This document shows, in pieces, positions 60,087-64,000 of a stretch of DNA of 64,000 nt (positions are counted from its first letter, which is position 1; every line of letters begins with the position of its first letter). Both the position numbers and the translations under genes were made by a program. The notes beneath the pieces are model-generated. The model saw nothing but the letters and a program-made list of their open reading frames with translations, was not told the DNA's origin and did not search any database. The stretch is from CBDESM01 sp965242485. Its GTDB lineage: Bacteria; Chloroflexota; Dehalococcoidia; Bin125. The stretch is taken from positions 2,418,001-2,482,000 of the forward strand of contig CBDESM010000003.1 in NCBI GenBank assembly GCA_965242485.1, written 5' to 3'.

Positions 60087-62153
60087 ATGCAACCTCCGAA
60101 ATCCGCAGGAACTCTCGCGCAGCGGATACCTAGGCGAAGCCTGCTCCGCGCACTCGCACGAACCAGTGTCGGCATCTCCGGTATCGCCTTGGTCGGCTGC
60201 TCCGGGCCGGAGGTGTACAACGCACCGGGCGAGGACGACTCAGAGCAGACGCGAACGAGGCAACCGCCTCCACCGGCAACGGACGAGCCCGCGGAAGAGG
60301 CAGTGGACGAGGCGGTAGAAACCCGGCCTTCGGCACCGCGAGTGCGACTGGATCGGGCGGCGGTAAGCGGGACTCCAATATGCGGTCGCGTGAGAGTAGG
60401 CGGAGGGGTAGAAGATCTTTCCTTCGAGTTCGAGGCCGGGCCGCGGGAAATTGTGGACGCGGTCGAGTGGCGCGAGCGGTATCGCTGGTCGCAGCTGCCG
60501 GCAGCGGACATTGCGCCGCAGCGCGGCGGAGAATTGGTGCTGAGCACATCAAGCCCGGCCACTTGGTCTCCGATCCCGAGTGGCCTATGGCGGGAACGCG
60601 AGCTCGATTCCTTGGGGCTGCTGCCGTTGCTGTACAGCCAGCTGGTCACGCTTGCCGCAGGCGACGGGACGAACGCGCATCGGAACGAGATCGAGGGCGA
60701 CCTAGCGGCGAGCTGGGAGACGCCGGACGAGACGACGCTGGTCTTCCAACTGCGCGACGGCGTGCTCTGGCCCGGCGGGCGGGCGCTCGCGGCTTCCGAC
60801 GTGCGGGCGACGCACGAGCTGTACCGCGAGGAGGAAGCGCCGCAATCAGCGGCCTACGCGAGCGTCGCGGCGATCGAGGCGGATGACGCCGGCGGCGCGG
60901 TGAAATTCACATTGAGCGAACCGTCGAGCTTCCTGCTGGCGGCGATGACCGGGCCGGACCACGTGGTGATGCCGCCCGGCTGGGAGCCGGGCACGGGCGC
61001 GCCCGGCAGCATGCCGCCGCCCGGAACGGGGCCGTTCGCGCTCGACCGCTGGGCCGAGCCAAACGGAACGCCGAGCGGGACTTGGCGGATCACACGACGA
61101 GACGGCTATTTCCGGCTCGATGAGGCGACGGGCGAGGCGCTGCCGCGGCTGGATGCGATCAGCGGCGGGCTGCGGCCGGGCGTCGAGCTGCCCGAATTCT
61201 GCATCTACCGCGAAGACCTCTGGACCGACTGGCAGACGAGGCTGCTGGACGCGCTGCCGCTGGAGTCGCCGGCCGAGCTGACCGCGACGCTGGCGACGTT
61301 CCCCGACGCGGCGGCGCAGGTGTCAGCGCCGTTACCGGGACGCGGCGCGGTCGTCGAGTTCCCGCAGGACGTCCCCTCGCCGCTCGCGGATCCGCGGGTG
61401 CGGCGGGCGCTCTCGATGGCGCTCGACCGGCGGGCGCTGATCGAGCGGTGGCATGACGGCTTGGCAGCGGCGGACTGCGGGCTGAACTGGACGCTCGTCG
61501 CGGATGCGGCGAGCGAGTGGGGCTTCCGCGAGTGGCCCTGGACTCTGGAGGAGCTGGGGCCGGCCTACGCGCACGACCCGGAGGGCACGCGGGCGCTGCT
61601 CGAGGCGGCTGGCTACACGCGCGAAGCGCCGCTGCGGATCGGCCTGGACAGCGGCACGAGCGGCGGCGGCCTCCAGTCAACAAGCGGGCGGCATCTGGAC
61701 AGCGTCCGGCTGAGCAGGTTGGCGGGGGAACTGCGCTCCGCGTCCCGAGGGCTGATCGATCTGGACGTGCTCGACCGGCCGCTGACGCCGGGCCGAGACG
61801 CGCCGGATCCCGAGGCGAACATGATGGCGTCGTCGCATTCGCGCGGCTACGCGGCGGCGGGAGACCCGTCGCTGCCCGTGCCGCCGCCGTCCGAGTCGCG
61901 CGATTGGCCGGAGGACGCGGAGCTGGAGCGGCTCTGGGCGTCGGCGCGGGGCACGCTCGACCCGCTGCAGCGGTCGGAAGTGCTGGAGCAGATTCGGGCG
62001 CGGACCGCGGAGGCGATGCCGGCGGTGCAGCTGGTCAATCCCTACGGGCTGCACGCGCGGCGGGCCCATGTGTTCAATCTGACGACGACCTACTTCGCGC
62101 ATGATCCGGCACGGGCGGCGTCGCAGTTGGCGCGGGTCTGGATGGCGCGATAG
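60087..62153 (+). CDS. ABC transporter substrate-binding lipoprotein, family 5 (divergent)
   Basis: 688 residues, longer than most family members (500-600). Tat leader with PRRSLLRAL and lipobox Cys38 (LVGC), an acidic/Pro linker, then an extra region of about 100 residues before the SBP_bac_5 core (LLYSQLVTL, LAASWETPDETTLVFQLRDGVLWPGG in pieces, ASDVRATHELY). The usual RRALSMALDRRALIE segment occurs around residue 445. No permease or ATPase genes follow. It resembles the lipoprotein at 28669 in leader and fold but not in detailed sequence. Role: solute capture, substrate unknown. Confidence 0.85.
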   Translation: MQPPKSAGTLAQRIPRRSLLRALARTSVGISGIALVGCSGPEVYNAPGEDDSEQTRTRQPPPPATDEPAEEAVDEAVETRPSAPRVRLDRAAVSGTPICGRVRVGGGVEDLSFEFEAGPREIVDAVEWRERYRWSQLPAADIAPQRGGELVLSTSSPATWSPIPSGLWRERELDSLGLLPLLYSQLVTLAAGDGTNAHRNEIEGDLAASWETPDETTLVFQLRDGVLWPGGRALAASDVRATHELYREEEAPQSAAYASVAAIEADDAGGAVKFTLSEPSSFLLAAMTGPDHVVMPPGWEPGTGAPGSMPPPGTGPFALDRWAEPNGTPSGTWRITRRDGYFRLDEATGEALPRLDAISGGLRPGVELPEFCIYREDLWTDWQTRLLDALPLESPAELTATLATFPDAAAQVSAPLPGRGAVVEFPQDVPSPLADPRVRRALSMALDRRALIERWHDGLAAADCGLNWTLVADAASEWGFREWPWTLEELGPAYAHDPEGTRALLEAAGYTREAPLRIGLDSGTSGGGLQSTSGRHLDSVRLSRLAGELRSASRGLIDLDVLDRPLTPGRDAPDPEANMMASSHSRGYAAAGDPSLPVPPPSESRDWPEDAELERLWASARGTLDPLQRSEVLEQIRARTAEAMPAVQLVNPYGLHARRAHVFNLTTTYFAHDPARAASQLARVWMAR

Positions 62154-62225
62154 CCGCGTCCGTGCGCGTACGCGGCGATCCGCGCTACTGTGGATCGCGC
62201 GGCGGGCGGCTGGACGGAATCTGCG

Positions 62226-63590
62226 ATGTTGCGTACGCGCGTGAGCGGTTCGGCCGCGTTCCTCGCCTCCCTGCTTGCCCTGATAGCGGCGGCCTTCCTG
62301 CTCGTCGCCTGCAGCGGAGACGACGACGAAGCGGAACAACCGCAGCAGGCGGCGGAACAGCAGCAGCCCCGCAGCGCCTTCCCCGAACGAACCGAGACCA
62401 ATCAAGCCCCGGCTGCCTCGAACCCCGGCGCCGCCTCCGCCTCCGGCAGCGCGCAACAGTCGAGCGCATCCTCATCTGCAGGCGGCTCGACGACTTCGAC
62501 CGCTGCAGCGTCGACAACGTCCGCAAACGACGATTCCGACGGGACCGAGCCGGCCGCGGAGAGCACGGAAGAGGAACAGGACGAAGATTTCGAAACGGTC
62601 CCCGACGAGCCCGACGACGGCTCCGAGCCGATCCCCTACGTGGTCAAGGGCGGCGATACTTTGGCCGACATCGCCCGCCGCTTCTCAGTCGATATCGATC
62701 GGCTGATCGCGTACAACAACCTGCTCAACGCCAACCTGCTCGTGGTCGGCCAGCTGCTCTACATCCCGACCGGCGCAGCAGCCTTCCCCGTCGCGGGCGG
62801 CACCGAATCCTTCGTCGCGGTCGATCCCGCCGAGCAGATGCCGAACGGGATCGAGCTGCCGCGCCCCGCCTCGGCCTGGGGCACGCCGCTGACCGTGCGC
62901 GCCGCGCAGTTCCCCCAGCCGCCGGCCGAGGTCGTGTTCGACGCCGTGCCGGCCCGGCCGCAGAACTTCCTCGACTACGGCGCGCACGCACTGCCCTGGC
63001 TGCACGGCAAATCGACGATCCGCGAGATCACCGACCTCTACCTGGCCTGGCCGATGCCGGCGCAGGCCGACCGCCCCGACCGCATCCATCTGATCGATAC
63101 CGACGCCAGCGGCCAGTCGAGCGTGGCGCTGATCTTCAACAACCCGAATTCCTTCGCCGCCGAACTGCCGCCCGCCAATCTGGTCGTGTTCGACCGCGTG
63201 CCCGGCGCCGCGCTCAAGTACCGCATCGCCTACGACCACGCCCTCGCCTACGGCCGCGAGCCGCACGATCTCCGCTTCGTCGGCGACGTCGACCTGACCG
63301 GCGACCGCCGCCGCGACCTCGCCTTCCGCGAAACCGCCTGCACCGAAACCGGCTGCACCAGCGCCTTCTACGCGCTCGAAAGCACCAGCGACGGCTACCG
63401 CGTCATCACCGGCCCGCAAGCGATCATCGGCGACGTCGCCGAAATCGAACTCGGCGACGCCACCAACGACGGGATCAGCGACATCATCATCATCGGCGAC
63501 CCCCCCGGCCCGCCCAACGGCCCCCACCGCATCATCCTCACCGCCGAAAACAACCGCCTAGTCCAACACGGCCCCCCCACCCCCCGCTGA
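62226..63590 (+). CDS. LysM lipoprotein with FG-GAP/VCBS-like C-terminal repeats
   Basis: 454 residues. Lipoprotein signal with Cys29 (LLVACSG), a 100-residue S/T/A/Q/E/D-rich linker, LysM at about 138-182 (YVVKGGDTLADIARRF, NNLLNANLLVVGQLLYIP) which binds peptidoglycan or chitin-like glycans, and a C-terminal region with two Asp-rich calcium-type loops (GDVDLTGDRRRDLAF, LGDATNDGISDIIIIGD). Exported, attached to membrane or wall. ATG 62226 is preferred over an upstream start. Confidence 0.85.
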   Translation: MLRTRVSGSAAFLASLLALIAAAFLLVACSGDDDEAEQPQQAAEQQQPRSAFPERTETNQAPAASNPGAASASGSAQQSSASSSAGGSTTSTAAASTTSANDDSDGTEPAAESTEEEQDEDFETVPDEPDDGSEPIPYVVKGGDTLADIARRFSVDIDRLIAYNNLLNANLLVVGQLLYIPTGAAAFPVAGGTESFVAVDPAEQMPNGIELPRPASAWGTPLTVRAAQFPQPPAEVVFDAVPARPQNFLDYGAHALPWLHGKSTIREITDLYLAWPMPAQADRPDRIHLIDTDASGQSSVALIFNNPNSFAAELPPANLVVFDRVPGAALKYRIAYDHALAYGREPHDLRFVGDVDLTGDRRRDLAFRETACTETGCTSAFYALESTSDGYRVITGPQAIIGDVAEIELGDATNDGISDIIIIGDPPGPPNGPHRIILTAENNRLVQHGPPTPR

Positions 63591-64000
63591 TCCCGCCTCA
63601 TCCGCTCTGCAATAGCCCGCAGCACTTCTGAAGACGCAGTGCGATCTGTTCCCGCCCGAATTCGCACATTCTCACTTCGCTCACCCAATCAGACACCCCT
63701 GAGGCGCGGAACAATTCCCCTCGTACTCAACGAGGCTCCCGGATTGTCGACCGTGCGTACCAGCTGATCAGCCATACGTTGGGTTTGCAGAGCGCGCACT
63801 GCGGGACTGAATTGAAAGCCCATACAGAGATGTTTCTCCTCAATACCGCCCGATATGCAAGGCACGGGGGATCATCTTGCCAGCGCGCGAACTCGCAAGT
63901 CCGCCATTGGGAAGACTCCGTTGCCGATCTGTCGGCCAGCTCACTCGCGTCGTGGCCCCCGGAGCAGCGGCTTGACCGGATCAGCTGGCTCAGGAACTCG
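63591..64000. other. Right-end region, no confident gene; two frames run off the edge
   Basis: Visibly less GC-rich than the rest. One plus-strand frame is open from 63632 to the window end (122 codons, no stop); one minus-strand frame enters from the right end and stops at 63727-63729. Each looks moderately protein-like, and at most one can be real. I could not assign either; a gene beginning or ending past the edge is likely. Confidence 0.4.

Noticed and set aside
1..64000. CRISPR arrays, insertion sequences, prophage genes, rRNA
   Set aside because: No regularly spaced short repeats, transposase, integrase or phage structural genes, and no rRNA sequence were seen. E1/E2 carry no transposase.

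Overview
The window is GC-rich bacterial chromosomal DNA with dense, often overlapping genes. Gene content (recA-recX-rny, Tat-exported lipoproteins with long Q/A/P-rich linkers, LLM monooxygenase and CaiB/BaiF enzymes, DUF1800/DUF1501 pair) suggests a Chloroflexota bacterium, perhaps Dehalococcoidia/SAR202-like. That assignment is inference; there is no rRNA here to test it.

Region 1 (1-7.4 kb, minus strand) is a division/cell-wall (dcw) cluster: mraZ-rsmH-[two ~170 bp inverted-repeat elements]-ftsL-like-ftsI-murF-mraY-murD (cut by the window edge). murE is missing between ftsI and murF. mraZ is preceded by a promoter and three TGGGN-type MraZ boxes. Region 2 (7.4-16.3 kb, plus strand) is housekeeping: mogA, a TIGR03960-type radical SAM protein, yggS, proC, yggT, recA (with an SOS-like operator), recX, rny, a PHP phosphoesterase and fabZ. 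A tRNA-Asp with a clear promoter follows.

Region 3 (17-27.4 kb, minus strand) is a closely spaced run: MFS exporter, two-domain CoA-transferase, single-chain biotin-dependent acyl-CoA carboxylase, then a circularly permuted ATP-grasp protein, a transglutaminase and a short Alpha-E protein. Region 4 (27.5-32.4 kb, plus) has a serine beta-lactamase-like hydrolase and a peptide/opine-type ABC importer (binding protein plus two permeases, no ATPase).

Region 5 (32.5-42 kb) is accessory. A two-gene module (a small protein sharing a VFVRAPRE motif, then a HEPN protein with an R-x4-H motif) occurs twice, on either side of a GMC oxidoreductase; the second HEPN copy appears frameshifted. Enolase-superfamily, Tat-exported metallo-beta-lactamase-fold, ThuA-like, NYN-nuclease and alpha/beta-hydrolase genes follow. 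Region 6 (42-50.8 kb) has an unrecognised His-rich helical protein divergent from a DUF1800/DUF1501/NHL set, a degenerate nucleotidyltransferase plus HEPN pair, a MutY-like protein lacking the catalytic Glu, an AT-hook/winged-helix protein and a NIPSNAP protein.

Region 7 (50.9-58.8 kb, minus) is a metabolic run: class III aminotransferase, GNAT, MOSC, flavin-dependent halogenase-like enzyme, LLM monooxygenase, an alpha/beta-hydrolase-fold protein without its nucleophile Ser, DUF4389 membrane protein and DinB. Region 8 (58.8-64 kb, plus) has a DUF309-dUTPase fusion overlapping crcB, a second Tat-type family 5 binding protein and a LysM lipoprotein. The strongest candidates for something new are the duplicated HEPN module and the covarying repeat pair inside the dcw cluster.
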